From Treponemataceae bacterium (GTDB lineage: Bacteria > Spirochaetota > Spirochaetia > Treponematales > Treponemataceae), in NCBI GenBank assembly GCA_024402455.1, contig JAKSTS010000020.1, forward strand, positions 1-24,558: a stretch of DNA of 24,558 nt, written 5' to 3'. Within the stretch, counting starts at the first letter, position 1. The number at the start of each line of letters is the position of its first letter. Below the pieces are notes generated by a model that did not search any database, was not told the origin of the DNA, and saw only the letters and a list, made by a program, of their open reading frames with translations. Shown in pieces: positions 14,770-24,031 of this stretch. The translations under genes and the position numbers were made by a program.

Positions 14770-16374
14770 ATGCCTACACTTACACGTGCTGCACTAAACG
14801 ACACGACAGCATGGAAAAAAACAAACACGGCACTTCCACAGTTTAACATTGAACTGATGAAAGAAAATACGGCAAAAACACCGGAATGGATTCATTTTGG
14901 CGCAGGAAATATTTTTCGCGGTTTTATAGCACCGCTGCAGCAGAAACTTCTGGATAAAGGTCTTGCAAAAACAGGAATTATTGCAGCAGACACTTTCGAC
15001 AGCGAAATTATCGAAAAAATCTATAAACCCTTTGATAATCTTGCACTGCTTGTTACAATGTGTGCAGACGGAAGCCTTGAAAAAAGCGTAATAGCTTCTG
15101 CTGCAGAAGCTTATCAGGCAGCACCGCAAAATAAACCGCACTGGGAAAACCTTAAAGCCATTTTCAAAGCACCATCACTTAAAATGGTCAGTTTTACAAT
15201 TACAGAAAAAGGCTATGCACTTCGTGGCATGAACGGCGAAATAATGCCGGCAGTAAAAAAAGACCTCACAGAAGGACCTTCTTCGCCTTCTCATGCAATG
15301 TGCATTATAACCGCATTAATGGCAGAACGTTTTAATGCCGGTGCACACCCGATTGCACTTGTAAGCATGGACAATTGTTCGCAAAATGGTGAAAAATTAC
15401 AGAATGCCGTTCTTGAAATTGCAGAAACATGGGCAAAAAACGGTTTTGTAAAACAAGATTTTGTAGATTATCTAAAAGACAAAACTAAAGTAGCATTTCC
15501 ATGGACAATGATTGATAAAATTACACCGCGCCCAGCACAAAATGTGCAGGCAGCACTTGAAGAAAGCGGCATAAATAACATAGCACCAGTTACAACAACA
15601 AAAGGTACGTTTATTGCACCTTTTGTAAATGCAGAAAAACCGCAGTATCTCGTTATTGAAGACACTTTTCCTGCAGGTCGTCCTGCTTTTGAGCAGCTGA
15701 AAGATTCTGGTGTTTTTTTAACAGACAGAGCTTCTGTAAGCAAAAGTGAACGCATGAAAGTTACTGCATGTTTAAACCCGCTTCATACAGCACTTGCTGT
15801 TTACGGCTGTCTTTTGGGCTATACATCAATCGCAAAAGAAATGCAGAATCCGCTTTTAGTTTCACTTATAAAGCAGATTGGCTACAACGAAGGTCTGCCT
15901 GTTGTTGAAGACCCTGTAATTTTAAGTCCAAAAGCTTTTATAGACGAAGTCATCAATGAACGCCTTGTAAATCCAAACATTCCAGACACACCGCAGAGAA
16001 TTGCTACAGATACTTCGCAGAAAATTCCAGTGCGTTTTGGCGAAACAATAAAATCATACATTGAAAAAGGCAAAAACCTTAATGACCTTGTTGGAATTCC
16101 GTTAGCCATTGCAGGCTGGCTGCGCTATCTTCTTGCAGTTGATGCAAAAGGTCAAAACTTTGAACCTTCAAGCGACCCTATGTTAAAAGAACTGCAGCAA
16201 AACCTGGCCGGTGTAAAAATCGGCGACAGTTCAACTGCAAAAGGTGCCATTAAACAGATTTTATCAAACAAAACACTTTTTGGCACAGATTTGACAGCAA
16301 CACCACTCGCTTCAAAGATTGAATCAATGTTTGAAGAACTTATAAAAGACGCAGGCCCTGTAAAAAATGTGTAA
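14770..16374 (+). CDS. uxuB: Fructuronate reductase (D-mannonate oxidoreductase), mannitol dehydrogenase family
   Basis: UxuB reduces D-fructuronate to D-mannonate with NADH in hexuronate catabolism. The 534 residues contain the N-terminal dinucleotide site (IHFGAGNIFRGFI, about 41-53), SMDNC with the conserved Asn202, and the catalytic Lys330, Asn336, His339 pattern in MKVTACLNPLHTAL. I chose the ATG at 14770 (MPTLTRAAL) because GGAG lies six bases upstream; the ATG four codons earlier has no ribosome site and contains that GGAG. uxuA follows after 74 bases, which include a small GCCT-GAAA-AGGC hairpin (16419-16430). Pairing with uxuA favours fructuronate reductase over the sister activities tagaturonate reductase or mannitol dehydrogenase. 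Confidence 0.9.
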   Translation: MPTLTRAALNDTTAWKKTNTALPQFNIELMKENTAKTPEWIHFGAGNIFRGFIAPLQQKLLDKGLAKTGIIAADTFDSEIIEKIYKPFDNLALLVTMCADGSLEKSVIASAAEAYQAAPQNKPHWENLKAIFKAPSLKMVSFTITEKGYALRGMNGEIMPAVKKDLTEGPSSPSHAMCIITALMAERFNAGAHPIALVSMDNCSQNGEKLQNAVLEIAETWAKNGFVKQDFVDYLKDKTKVAFPWTMIDKITPRPAQNVQAALEESGINNIAPVTTTKGTFIAPFVNAEKPQYLVIEDTFPAGRPAFEQLKDSGVFLTDRASVSKSERMKVTACLNPLHTALAVYGCLLGYTSIAKEMQNPLLVSLIKQIGYNEGLPVVEDPVILSPKAFIDEVINERLVNPNIPDTPQRIATDTSQKIPVRFGETIKSYIEKGKNLNDLVGIPLAIAGWLRYLLAVDAKGQNFEPSSDPMLKELQQNLAGVKIGDSSTAKGAIKQILSNKTLFGTDLTATPLASKIESMFEELIKDAGPVKNV

Positions 16375-16448
16375 AAAAAATATCTTGAAAAAATCTAAAA
16401 CTCATTTTTTAATAAAATGCCTGAAAAGGCGCAAACGGAGGAAACGTT

Positions 16449-17510
16449 ATGGAAATGACATTCAGATGGTTCGGCAGCAAATACGATTCAATTAAATTAG
16501 AGCAGATCAGGCAAATTCCAGGTGTGCGCGGTGTTATTACAACGCTTTACGGAAGCACACCGGGCGAAGCATGGAGCGCAGAAGAAGTTGGTGCACTTAA
16601 AACAGAAGTTGAAAACGCAGGTCTTAAAATTTCAGGAATTGAAAGTGTAAATATTCATGATGATATAAAAACCGGCGCACCGACACGCGACATGTATATA
16701 GAAAATTACATTAAAACTCTTGAAGTGCTCGGCAAAGCTGGAATCAACATGGTCTGCTATAATTTCATGCCTGTTTTTGACTGGACACGCAGCGACCTTG
16801 CAAAAGTGCGCCATGACGGTTCAACTGTTCTTGCTTATGACCAGACTGTAATTGACAAAATAAACCCGGAAACAATGTTTGCTTCTCTTGATAAAAAATC
16901 AAACGGCTTTGTTCTGCCAGGCTGGGAACCAGAACGCATGGCACGCATAAAGGAACTTTTTGAAGCATACAAGCCAGTTACAGCAGAAAAACTTTTCGAC
17001 AATCTGGTTTATTTTCTAAAAGCAATCATGCCAGTCTGCGACAAATATGACATCAACATGGCAATTCATCCAGACGACCCGGCATGGCCAGTTTTTGATT
17101 TGCCACGAATTATTACAAACGAAGAACAAATTGTAAAAATGCTCAAAGCCGTAGACAATAAACACAACGGACTGACATTCTGCACAGGTTCCTTAGGCAC
17201 AAATCCCAAAAACGATTTGTGCGGAATTATAAAAGCAGCCAAAGGACGCATTCATTTTGCACATGTTCGCAATCTTTATCATGAAGCTCCGGGAAAATTC
17301 GAAGAAGCAGCACATCTTTCTTCTGACGGCTCGTTCGACATGTATGCAATTATGAAAACATTGCACGATACAGGTTTTAACGGCATAATCAGGCCAGACC
17401 ATGGACGGACAATCTGGGGAGAAGTTTCAATGCCAGGTTATGGTCTTTACGACCGTGCACTTGGTGCTGCTTATCTTAACGGTCTTTGGGAAGCAATTGA
17501 AAAAAGTTAA
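16449..17510 (+). CDS. uxuA: Mannonate dehydratase
   Basis: UxuA removes water from D-mannonate to give 2-keto-3-deoxy-D-gluconate. The 353-residue length is normal. The metal ligands known from UxuA structures are present: His207 in MAIHPDDP, Cys245 in TFCTGSLG, His272 in HFAHVRN and Asp317 in RPDHGR. The N-terminus (MEMTFRWFGSKYDSIKLEQI, then PGVRGVITTLYG) is typical. The start has a strong GGAGG seven bases upstream. It lies between uxuB and the GntR gene in one operon. The next enzymes of the pathway (kdgK, kdgA) are not in this window. Confidence 0.97.
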   Translation: MEMTFRWFGSKYDSIKLEQIRQIPGVRGVITTLYGSTPGEAWSAEEVGALKTEVENAGLKISGIESVNIHDDIKTGAPTRDMYIENYIKTLEVLGKAGINMVCYNFMPVFDWTRSDLAKVRHDGSTVLAYDQTVIDKINPETMFASLDKKSNGFVLPGWEPERMARIKELFEAYKPVTAEKLFDNLVYFLKAIMPVCDKYDINMAIHPDDPAWPVFDLPRIITNEEQIVKMLKAVDNKHNGLTFCTGSLGTNPKNDLCGIIKAAKGRIHFAHVRNLYHEAPGKFEEAAHLSSDGSFDMYAIMKTLHDTGFNGIIRPDHGRTIWGEVSMPGYGLYDRALGAAYLNGLWEAIEKS

Positions 17511-17534
17511 GCAGTCTGTTAAAGTGAGGATACA

Positions 17535-18257
17535 ATGGAAGCAGAAACAAAACTAGTTATTCTAGAACGAGAACGATACGAATCAACTCGCGATTATGCA
17601 ATCCGCTGTTTGTCATACAATATTGTTAATCTTCACCTTACACCAGGACAGCTGGTGAGCGAATCAATTATCAGTGAACAGCTGGAATTGAGCCGCACAC
17701 CAGTACGCGAAGCTTTTTTTGACCTTTCAAAATCTGGTCTTTTAAAAATCATGCCGCAGCGAGGAACCAGAGTTTCTCATATTGATTTAGACCTGGTTGA
17801 AGAAGCCCGCTTTGCACGCTGGGCTGTTGAACGCTGCATTGTTCAGCAGCTTTCGCAGACACACACAGATTACGACATTATAGAATTACGCAATAACATT
17901 GAAAAGCAGAAAATGTGTCTCGAAACAAAAGATGCAGCACAGATGCTCGAAACCGACAACGCCTTCCATGAGCTTTTATTTAGATTCTGCCAAAAAGAAT
18001 CTGTATTCAATTTTTTAAAACGCCTTAGAGTTCATTTTGACCGTGTTAGAAATTTAAATCTTGCACGAATGGACATGGAGCGTTTAATAAATGACCACAC
18101 AGAATTGACAGATGCAATAGAAGCAAAAGATGAAGCAAAATCTCTTGAAGTAATAGACCGCCATTTGACACGCGTTATTGACGATTTGCATTATCTTAAA
18201 CTTGAATATCCAGATTATTTCGTCAATAAAAAGAAACGCACAATAGCAACTTTTTAA
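17535..18257 (+). CDS. GntR-family regulator with FCD domain (UxuR/FadR-like)
   Basis: The 240 residues begin with a winged helix-turn-helix carrying the GntR signature (LTPGQLVSESIISEQLELSR, then TPVREAFFDLSKSGLLKIMP, then QRGTRV). A helical FCD ligand-binding domain follows (about 95-225), with likely metal/ligand residues Asp and His in ETDNAFHELLF and His residues in HTELTDAIEAKDEA and IDRHL. GAGG lies seven bases before the ATG, and the gap after uxuA is 24 bases. Position as the last operon gene implies control of uxuB-uxuA, presumably responding to a hexuronate or fructuronate. The inverted repeats at 14526-14576 are the likely target. The ligand is inferred only from context. Confidence 0.9.
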   Translation: MEAETKLVILERERYESTRDYAIRCLSYNIVNLHLTPGQLVSESIISEQLELSRTPVREAFFDLSKSGLLKIMPQRGTRVSHIDLDLVEEARFARWAVERCIVQQLSQTHTDYDIIELRNNIEKQKMCLETKDAAQMLETDNAFHELLFRFCQKESVFNFLKRLRVHFDRVRNLNLARMDMERLINDHTELTDAIEAKDEAKSLEVIDRHLTRVIDDLHYLKLEYPDYFVNKKKRTIATF

Positions 18258-18296
18258 TTTTTACTGCTTTAAACGCACCGGCATAATTTTTTGACA

Positions 18297-18395
18297 AGCT
18301 GAAATATACTCAGCTCTTTATGCAGTACACACAGTTCACAATACTTTAACCGCAAACAAAAAAAAGGACAATTTCAAAAGAAACTGCCCTTTTTT
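18297..18395. terminator. Terminator region between the uxu operon and ftsH
   Basis: Two stems lie in the convergent gap. The first is AGCTGA (18297-18302) with TCAGCT (18310-18315), weak and followed by CTTTA. The second spans 18358-18395: an A-run, GGACAATTTC, loop AAAA, GAAACTGCCC, T-run, with two mismatches. The A-run and T-run on either side let it work in both directions, ending uxu transcripts and, on the other strand, ftsH. Nothing coding is seen in 18258-18427. Confidence 0.7.
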
Positions 18396-18427
18396 CAAAA
18401 ATCCGTTTATTTTAGAATTTAAGCTTT

Positions 18428-20482
18428 TTATTCTGCTTGTTCAGAAGTTTTGCTTTCATCTGAAACTGAAGCATCGTCTTTGTTTTCTTCAGAAACTTCC
18501 GGCTGCTGAGTCAAAACTTTCTGCGAAAGGTCTGCTTCTGCCTTTATGATTTCTGCAAATTCTTTGCCGTCCATTGTTTCAATTTCAATAAGACGATTTG
18601 CAATATATTCAAGCAGCTGCTTATGCTCTTTTAATACAGAAAGAACATACTCATAACGTTCAGCCATAATGCGTGCCATTTCTTCATCAATAAACTTCTG
18701 TGTTTCTTCACTGAATTCACGGACAATTGTCGGTTCACCAGAATGATTAAGAACACCTTTGCCAAGCGTAATATTCTTGAATTTATCACTCATTCCAAAA
18801 TCAGTTATCATGCGTTTTATGATATCTGTTGCATGAGCAATGTCATTAGAAGCTCCAGTTGAAATTTCGTTAAACATAATTTCTTCTGCAGCACGTCCGC
18901 CAAGCAAAGAATCAATTTCATTCAGCATGTCTTTTTTAGTCTGAAAATTCTTCTCTTCTTCTTCGCGGTATTGTGTAAAACCACCGACACCATGAGAACG
19001 CGGCACAACAGTAATTTTGTTTACCGGCGGAAAATCTGGTGTAAATGCACCCATAAGTGCATGACCTGTTTCATGAACAGACACAAGGCGCATTTCTTTT
19101 TTATTGTCTTTGCGAGACTTTTTCTTAAGACCAATGCTTACTTTATCAATGGCTTCATTAAAGTCTTCCATTGTTACTTTTTTTCTGCCGTTTCTTACAG
19201 CAAGCAAAGCTGCTTCGTTTACAACGTTTGCAAGATCTGCACCGGCAAAACCGACTGTACCATGTGCAACAGATTCAAAATTTACATCATCTTCAAGCTT
19301 AACATTTTTTGCATGAATCCGCAGAATTTCTTCACGGCCTTTTACATCAGGTCTTTCAACCGGAACCTGACGGTCAAAGCGCCCCGGACGCAGAAGTGCA
19401 GGATCAAGAATGTCTGCGCGGTTTGTAGCTGCAAGAATAATAAGTCCCTTTTCGTTGTCAAAACCATCCATTTCAACAAGAAGCTGGTTCAATGTCTGTT
19501 CGCGCTCATCGTTGCCACCGCCAAAACCATTTACACGGCTTTTTCCAATTGCATCAAGCTCATCTATAAAAATAATGCATGGAGCTTTTTCGCGTGCCTG
19601 TCTGAAAAGGTCGCGGACACGGCTTGCACCGACACCGACAAACATTTCAACAAAGTCTGAACCGCTTATGCGGAAAAATGAAACACCTGCTTCACCTGCA
19701 ACAGCACGGGCCAAAAGAGTTTTACCTGTTCCAGGAGGACCCACAAGAAGAACGCCCTTTGGAATTTTTCCACCGATATCTGTATATTTTTTTGGTGACT
19801 TCAAAAAATCAACAACTTCTACAAGTTCTTCTTTTGCTTCATCAACACCGGCAACATCGCTGAAACGTGTTGTAACTTTGCCCTCTTCAACTGCACTGTT
19901 ACGGCTTTGACCTGCAGAAAACAGGCCCATGCCACCACCCATGCCACCGCCCATTTTTTTAAACAGCAGGCGCCACATCAGGAACAAAAGACCAAAAGGT
20001 ACAACCCAGTTAAGCAAGATTTCAAGAATAAAATTATTCTGTTTTGGCACAGCCCGATAAACAACTTTTTTTTCATCAAGAAGTCTTAAAAAATCTTCTG
20101 TATAAATTGCAGCTGTTCTATATTCAACCGCAGAATTCATACCCTTTGTTAAAACTGAAAAAATATCATTTCCCGATGAATACTGCGAAGAATCAGCATG
20201 TGCACCATATCCGATAAAATAACTCTGTCCAAGATCAACACGGACAATAGATCCGTTTTCAATAAGCTGCTTAAACTCAGAAAAAGGAATTGTCGCATCT
20301 GATTTCGACATGCCCATCATATTTGCAAAAAGAATTATGCCAACGCCAACAGCAATAAGAATCCACAAAGACCATTTCGGTTTTTTATCACCAGAACCTT
20401 TTGGAGGTTCAGATGACAACTTAAAAAAATCGAACGGATCGTTTTCGTTTTTCTTGTCATTGTCGTTTTTGTTTTCGCTCAT
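18428..20482 (-). CDS. ftsH: ATP-dependent zinc metalloprotease FtsH
   Basis: FtsH is a membrane-anchored hexameric AAA+ protease that degrades misfolded membrane and short-lived cytosolic proteins. From the ATG at 20482 ([14 protein letters not shown] six bases upstream) there are 684 residues. A charged N-terminal tail is followed by a membrane helix (about 38-56), a periplasmic domain and a second helix (about 152-174). A Gly/Met-rich linker ([14 protein letters not shown]) leads to the AAA+ domain with Walker A GPPGTGKT (248-255), pore loop FVGVGA, Walker [10 protein letters not shown] and arginine fingers in RPGRFDR. The zinc motif HETGH is at 470-474. The tail is acidic ([20 protein letters not shown]). 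All catalytic features are intact. Confidence 0.97.
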   Translation of the reverse strand: MSENKNDNDKKNENDPFDFFKLSSEPPKGSGDKKPKWSLWILIAVGVGIILFANMMGMSKSDATIPFSEFKQLIENGSIVRVDLGQSYFIGYGAHADSSQYSSGNDIFSVLTKGMNSAVEYRTAAIYTEDFLRLLDEKKVVYRAVPKQNNFILEILLNWVVPFGLLFLMWRLLFKKMGGGMGGGMGLFSAGQSRNSAVEEGKVTTRFSDVAGVDEAKEELVEVVDFLKSPKKYTDIGGKIPKGVLLVGPPGTGKTLLARAVAGEAGVSFFRISGSDFVEMFVGVGASRVRDLFRQAREKAPCIIFIDELDAIGKSRVNGFGGGNDEREQTLNQLLVEMDGFDNEKGLIILAATNRADILDPALLRPGRFDRQVPVERPDVKGREEILRIHAKNVKLEDDVNFESVAHGTVGFAGADLANVVNEAALLAVRNGRKKVTMEDFNEAIDKVSIGLKKKSRKDNKKEMRLVSVHETGHALMGAFTPDFPPVNKITVVPRSHGVGGFTQYREEEEKNFQTKKDMLNEIDSLLGGRAAEEIMFNEISTGASNDIAHATDIIKRMITDFGMSDKFKNITLGKGVLNHSGEPTIVREFSEETQKFIDEEMARIMAERYEYVLSVLKEHKQLLEYIANRLIEIETMDGKEFAEIIKAEADLSQKVLTQQPEVSEENKDDASVSDESKTSEQAE

Positions 20483-20555
20483 TACATACTCCGTGTTTTG
20501 AAATAACTTCAAAAATCATTAAAAAAAGAAACGCCAAAAAAGCTTATGTTTTCAG

Positions 20556-20564
20556 ACTATACCA
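20556..20564 (-). promoter_or_regulatory. Candidate extended -10 promoter for ftsH
   Basis: On the minus strand TGGTATAGT provides an extended -10 element (TGn before TATAGT) about 75 bases upstream of the ftsH start. No good -35 box is seen at the right distance. Confidence is low. Confidence 0.3.
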
Positions 20565-20687
20565 TAAATATACGAAAATAAATGATATTAGGCTATAGAA
20601 AAGCGATTAATATAGAAAACTTTTTTTCAAATTAACATAGATTTAAGCTGAACAAACTAACACATAAAAGTGAAAGTTCATTCTTTT

Positions 20688-20726
20688 AAAAAGCTGGTGC
20701 CAGAATTTACAGTTTTCAGCACCAGC
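20688..20726 (-). terminator. Rho-independent terminator after the DUF362 gene
   Basis: On the minus strand GCTGGTGC (20726-20719), an 18-base loop, and GCACCAGC (20700-20693) form a perfect 8-base stem followed by TTTTT. It lies 17 bases after the stop at 20743, the expected place for this gene's transcript end. Confidence 0.75.
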
Positions 20727-20742
20727 AGCATCAAACAGAAAA

Positions 20743-21879
20743 TCAGATTGTTATTAATTCATAATCACGTGAACCAATTCCAAGTTTTTCTGCATGTTCA
20801 AGACATGTACGCCATTCAACAGACGGCCTGTTATTTTTAAAATGGTCATGATGATCAACAAAATCACTTTTCTTCATATTGTCTGCAATCTGACCGTTTG
20901 CAAGCGGTTCTGCTTTCATGCATGCATCAACACAGGCCCAGTCAAGTGCCAGCGGGTCAAACGAAGCAAACATTCCCAAATCAGGCAGAATCGGCGCATC
21001 ATTTTCACAGTGACAGTCGCAGTTTGGCGAAACATCAACAATAAGCGAAATGTGAAAATTCGGTCTTCCATAAATGACAGCCTGTGTATATTCAGCAACA
21101 CGAATGTTCAAATCTTTTGAAGAATTTGATGACCTGAATGAAATTGCATCAAAATTGCATGCACCAATACAGCGGCCGCAGCCAAGACAATGCGCAGTAT
21201 CTATGCTCATCTTTTTTGTTTTTTCATCAAATGCAAAACCGTTATTTGCACATTCTTTCTGGCATCTGCGGCAACCTCTGCAAAGTTTCTGGTCAACCAC
21301 AGGCTGCCCCGTTGCGTGCATGTCTTTTTTGCCGGCACGAGAACCACAGCCCATACCGATATTTTTAAGAGCACCGCCAAAGCCCATTTCTTCATGTCCT
21401 TTGAAATGAGAAAGACTTATAAAAACATCGGCGTCCATAACAGCTCTGCCGATTTTTGCTTTTTTTATCTGTTCGCCATTCGGAACATCAACTTCAATAT
21501 CATCCGTACCTTTAAGACCGTCTGCAATTATAACCGGACAGCCGACCGTATATGGTGTAAAACCATTCTGCCATGCACAGTCGAGATGCTCCAATGCATT
21601 TTTGCGAAAACCAGGATAAAGTGTATTGCAATCTGTTAAAAAAGGTTTTCCGCCAAGTTCTTTTACAACATCAACAAGCGCACGCACATAATTTGGCCGA
21701 AGATAACTTACATTTCCAAGTTCACCAAAATGCATTTTAATTGCAACGAACTTGCCATTTAAATCAAGCTTATCAATTCCGGCTGTTTTTATTAAACGTT
21801 TAAATTTTGCCGGCATTGTTTCGCCATACATTGGCGTTCTAAAATCTGTAAAATAAACTTTTGATTTTTCACCATTCAT
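20743..21879 (-). CDS. DUF362-domain protein with two [4Fe-4S] clusters
   Basis: DUF362 proteins are poorly characterised iron-sulfur proteins, often annotated as ferredoxin-like. From the ATG at 21879 (MNGEKSKVYFTD; GAGG six to seven bases upstream) there are 378 residues. The N-terminal part carries the DUF362 pattern (FVAIKMHFGELGNVSYLRP, GGKPFLTDCNTLY, ISLSHFKGHEEMGFGGALKN). Two CxxCxxCxxxC ferredoxin motifs follow at Cys200, 203, 206, 210 and Cys231, 234, 237, 241, ideal for two [4Fe-4S] clusters. An earlier in-frame start would add 33 unlikely residues. It stands alone, divergent from the flagellar unit, with a terminator behind it. An electron-transfer role is probable; the partner is unknown. 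Confidence 0.9.
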   Translation of the reverse strand: MNGEKSKVYFTDFRTPMYGETMPAKFKRLIKTAGIDKLDLNGKFVAIKMHFGELGNVSYLRPNYVRALVDVVKELGGKPFLTDCNTLYPGFRKNALEHLDCAWQNGFTPYTVGCPVIIADGLKGTDDIEVDVPNGEQIKKAKIGRAVMDADVFISLSHFKGHEEMGFGGALKNIGMGCGSRAGKKDMHATGQPVVDQKLCRGCRRCQKECANNGFAFDEKTKKMSIDTAHCLGCGRCIGACNFDAISFRSSNSSKDLNIRVAEYTQAVIYGRPNFHISLIVDVSPNCDCHCENDAPILPDLGMFASFDPLALDWACVDACMKAEPLANGQIADNMKKSDFVDHHDHFKNNRPSVEWRTCLEHAEKLGIGSRDYELITI

Positions 21880-21986
21880 ATAAATACCTCTTTTTTTGAC
21901 ATAACAACTGTCAAACATTTCAAAAAAAAGATTGCAATTTTTCAATAAAATTATATAACAATTTTCAAAAAAATTCACTTTTTTAT

Positions 21987-22013
21987 TAAAGATACTTACG
22001 TTGATGCCGATAC
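21987..22013 (+). promoter_or_regulatory. Sigma-28 (FliA/WhiG-type) flagellar promoter
   Basis: TAAAGATA (21987-21994), exactly 11 bases, and GCCGATAC (22006-22013) match the classic sigma-28 consensus TAAAGTTT-N11-GCCGATAA closely, including 7 of 8 positions in the -10 element. It lies about 135 bases upstream of fliS. Being in front of a late flagellar chaperone gene makes it very plausible. Confidence 0.8.
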
Positions 22014-22111
22014 TTAAACGAATTAGAGTGTATTGTATTCTGTCTGTAACAGGCTGCCCTGAAATTCAAACTTTCCAGAGACAGTCTAATGTATTGCTAA
22101 AAATACAGACA

Positions 22112-22127
22112 CACACCAATCGGTGTG
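22112..22127 (+). promoter_or_regulatory. Short hairpin in the fliS leader
   Basis: CACACC, loop AATC and GGTGTG form a perfect 6-base stem ending about ten bases before the AGGGGG ribosome site of fliS. It might affect translation of the chaperone. It is short and could be incidental. Confidence 0.3.
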
Positions 22128-22148
22128 CTTTCTATACAGGGGGAAACG

Positions 22149-22592
22149 GTGGGATATAATCAAGCCTACAGTGCATATAAAGAAGCAAGTGTAAAAACGG
22201 CAAGTCAAGGCAAATTAATCATAATGCTTTATGATGAATGCTGCCGGCAGCTTTCTTCTGCCTTAGAAAAATTTGGTGATGATGATAAAATTGCAGCCAA
22301 AGACATCGAACCATTCAGCCATAACGTTATTAAGGCACAGGAAATCATTACAGAATTAATGGTTTCACTTGATATGGACTCTGGCGGTGAAATTGCACAG
22401 AACCTGTTGAATCTTTATATGTTTTTTAACCAGGAACTTCTTGAAGCAAACATGGGAACAAAACCTGAAAAAATCACTTTTGTCCGCAATATGATGAGCC
22501 AGCTTCGGGAATCATGGGCATCTGCAATTGTAAACACAGTTCCAGTTGAAAACCAGACGATGCAGCACACAGGAATTAATATTTCAGGCTAA
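22149..22592 (+). CDS. fliS: Flagellar export chaperone FliS
   Basis: FliS binds flagellin in the cytoplasm and keeps it from polymerising until export. The 147 residues match the family: N-terminal YNQAYSAYKEASVKTASQGK, LIIMLYDECCRQLSSAL, then the four-helix body (LDMDSGGEIAQNLLNLYMFF, NQELLEANMGTKPEKITFVR). I chose GTG at 22149 (reading MGYNQAY) because AGGGGG lies five bases upstream; the frame is open eight codons further up to another GTG that lacks a ribosome site. It is driven by the sigma-28 promoter and precedes flgN. Confidence 0.93.
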   Translation: MGYNQAYSAYKEASVKTASQGKLIIMLYDECCRQLSSALEKFGDDDKIAAKDIEPFSHNVIKAQEIITELMVSLDMDSGGEIAQNLLNLYMFFNQELLEANMGTKPEKITFVRNMMSQLRESWASAIVNTVPVENQTMQHTGINISG

Positions 22593-22652
22593 CTTTTCGG
22601 CATTGCAGATAACTTTTGACGGTTTGCCGCGCATGCAATGAAATTGCGCAAT

Positions 22653-22685
22653 CACAATATTTTGCATAATCCAGAAAATATTGTG
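22653..22685. repeat. Perfect 11-base inverted repeat between fliS and flgN
   Basis: CACAATATTTT (22653-22663) and AAAATATTGTG (22675-22685) are exact inverted arms around 11 bases. A separate perfect palindrome ATTGCGCAAT (22643-22652) abuts it. No T-run follows, so it may be an intercistronic RNA stem that sets mRNA ends or stability rather than a terminator. A regulator site is also possible. Confidence 0.5.
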
Positions 22686-22753
22686 CAGAATATCCTCATA
22701 CAAAGTAAATCTTCAGAAGTAGATTCACTTTTTTGCTTTTAAGGTGGTTATCC

Positions 22754-23230
22754 ATGATGGAGACTCTGAACATTACACAGACGGAAATTGATGAGCGTGT
22801 TGAAATTTTGAAACGTCTCCGTCATTTGCTTGAAGAGCAGAGAGCAAAATTTCAAGATTATCTTTTAATTCTTGAAAAACAAGAAGTTAGCATCCGTACA
22901 GACAATGTCAATGCAATTTCGGAACAGGCAGAACTTGAAGAACAGATTGTTGCAAATATAAACAACCTGCAGCGTGTAATAAAACCAATGGAAGATTTGT
23001 ACCGTTCTGTATATCCACATGGAGAAACAGAAATTCCACAGATGAAAACAGATCTTTATAAATTACAGACACAAGTTCTTGCACAGAACGAACGCAACCG
23101 CAATCTGCTGAAAAATAATATTGTCCATATAAGAAATCAGATCGCAAAATTTAAAAATCCTTATGCAAACAGAAAAAGCATTTATGCCGCAGAAATGCGC
23201 ACGGCAAATTATATCGATGTGCAGCAATAA
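22754..23230 (+). CDS. flgN: FlgN-like flagellar export chaperone
   Basis: FlgN escorts the hook-filament junction proteins FlgK and FlgL to the export gate. From the ATG at 22754 (AGGTGG six to seven bases upstream) there are 158 residues, nearly all predicted coiled-coil helices (EIDERVEILKRLRHLLEEQR, AISEQAELEEQIVANINNLQ, KLQTQVLAQNERNRNLLKNN). A C-terminal tail (NPYANRKSIYAAEMRTANYI) is less helical. The size and helix layout fit FlgN, and the position right after fliS supports it. Sequence conservation in this family is low, so the call relies partly on context. Confidence 0.75.
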   Translation: MMETLNITQTEIDERVEILKRLRHLLEEQRAKFQDYLLILEKQEVSIRTDNVNAISEQAELEEQIVANINNLQRVIKPMEDLYRSVYPHGETEIPQMKTDLYKLQTQVLAQNERNRNLLKNNIVHIRNQIAKFKNPYANRKSIYAAEMRTANYIDVQQ

Positions 23231-23243
23231 CAAAGCTTATACT

Positions 23244-23274
23244 AAAAAAACCGGCTTAAACACCGGTTTTTTTT
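23244..23274. terminator. Strong rho-independent terminator after flgN
   Basis: Seven A residues and CCGG (23244-23254), an 8-base loop, then CCGG and eight T residues form an A-T-extended stem. It starts 13 bases after the flgN stop. The A-run on the other strand lets it also terminate the convergent membrane-protein gene. Confidence 0.88.
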
Positions 23275-23292
23275 GTTTTTAAAGGGCAATAG

Positions 23293-23992
23293 CTAAACAT
23301 TAAAACTAACACTGTCAGTTTTTTCACTTATTTTATCTGCAAACAGATTAAACGTTACAAAAAAAATTGCATAACTCATAAAAAGATAACATCTGGCACC
23401 AGAAGCATATATTGTTGGAGAAAAAGCAATTATGAATGCAGAACAGAAACCTGCACACAAAAGCAATATATGCAGCAACCCTTCTTTTGTGTTCTTTGAT
23501 GAAATATATACATTATAAAACAAGGTAATTCCCAAAACTAACAAAACAAAACATTCAAATATTACTTCAATGTTTTGACGTCCTGCAAATTGAGCCAATC
23601 TATTGTTAAAAATTAAAAGATTAGGATTAACGCTCCTAAGCAAATAAAAAATAACAATAATTATGTCCAGAATAGTTTGCAGCACAAATGCTTTTTTATT
23701 CTTTTTATACAGAATTATTGTAAGCAAAGCACATAAAGGAACAATAATGAAATTGCAATCTAATGTAAAATAATAAGTAAAAATTGTAAGTATACCCAGC
23801 TGCAATTTATCAAACAAAGAAAGTGCTGGATATTGCGGAAACCAAGTATTTATTTCAATCAAAAAACGTTTTTCATTACCTAGACAGGTAAGTATAAACA
23901 CAATGGAAAGCAATGATATAATAATAACTCCACAAAGATATAAATCTGTTTTTTGGAATTTTCTGTTCTGAACAAAGTGAATAAATGAAGCT
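23293..23992 (-). pseudogene. Polytopic membrane protein, 5' part missing at an IS200-type insertion
   Basis: The frame ends at 23293 and stays open up to the edge of the IS element; the part next to the element reads SFIHFVQNRKFQKTDLYLCG, with no ATG or ribosome site. A TTG at 23913 is the only conventional start but also has no ribosome site. The sequence has about six hydrophobic helices (VIIISLLSIVFILTCLG, LGILTIFTYYFTLD, FIIVPLCALLTIILY, and others), ending FSPTIYASGARCYLFMSYAI. The ending recalls integral membrane proteins of the DUF6056 or O-unit glycosyltransferase kind; that link is weak. The upstream half is presumably beyond the insertion or lost. Confidence 0.6.
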
Positions 23993-24013
23993 CCCCGACG
24001 CAGAGCGTCGGGG
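23993..24013. repeat. IS end hairpin (3' side of tnpA)
   Basis: This is a perfect 9-base stem with loop AGA. The 18 bases from 23996 (CGACGCAGAGCGTCGGGG) recur exactly at 24517-24534, on the other side of the transposase gene. Confidence 0.85.
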
Positions 24014-24031
24014 TATCAAGAAAGCTTCCTA

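Noticed and set aside
18291..18320. TTGACA after the gntR stop as a promoter
   Set aside because: No acceptable -10 box lies 16-18 bases downstream, and no plus-strand gene follows.
18971..19910. Long plus-strand open frames (229 and 166 codons) opposite ftsH
   Set aside because: They are antisense shadows of the AAA+ domain of ftsH, which is intact and highly conserved. The shadow peptides are Ser/Cys/His-rich and have no ribosome site.
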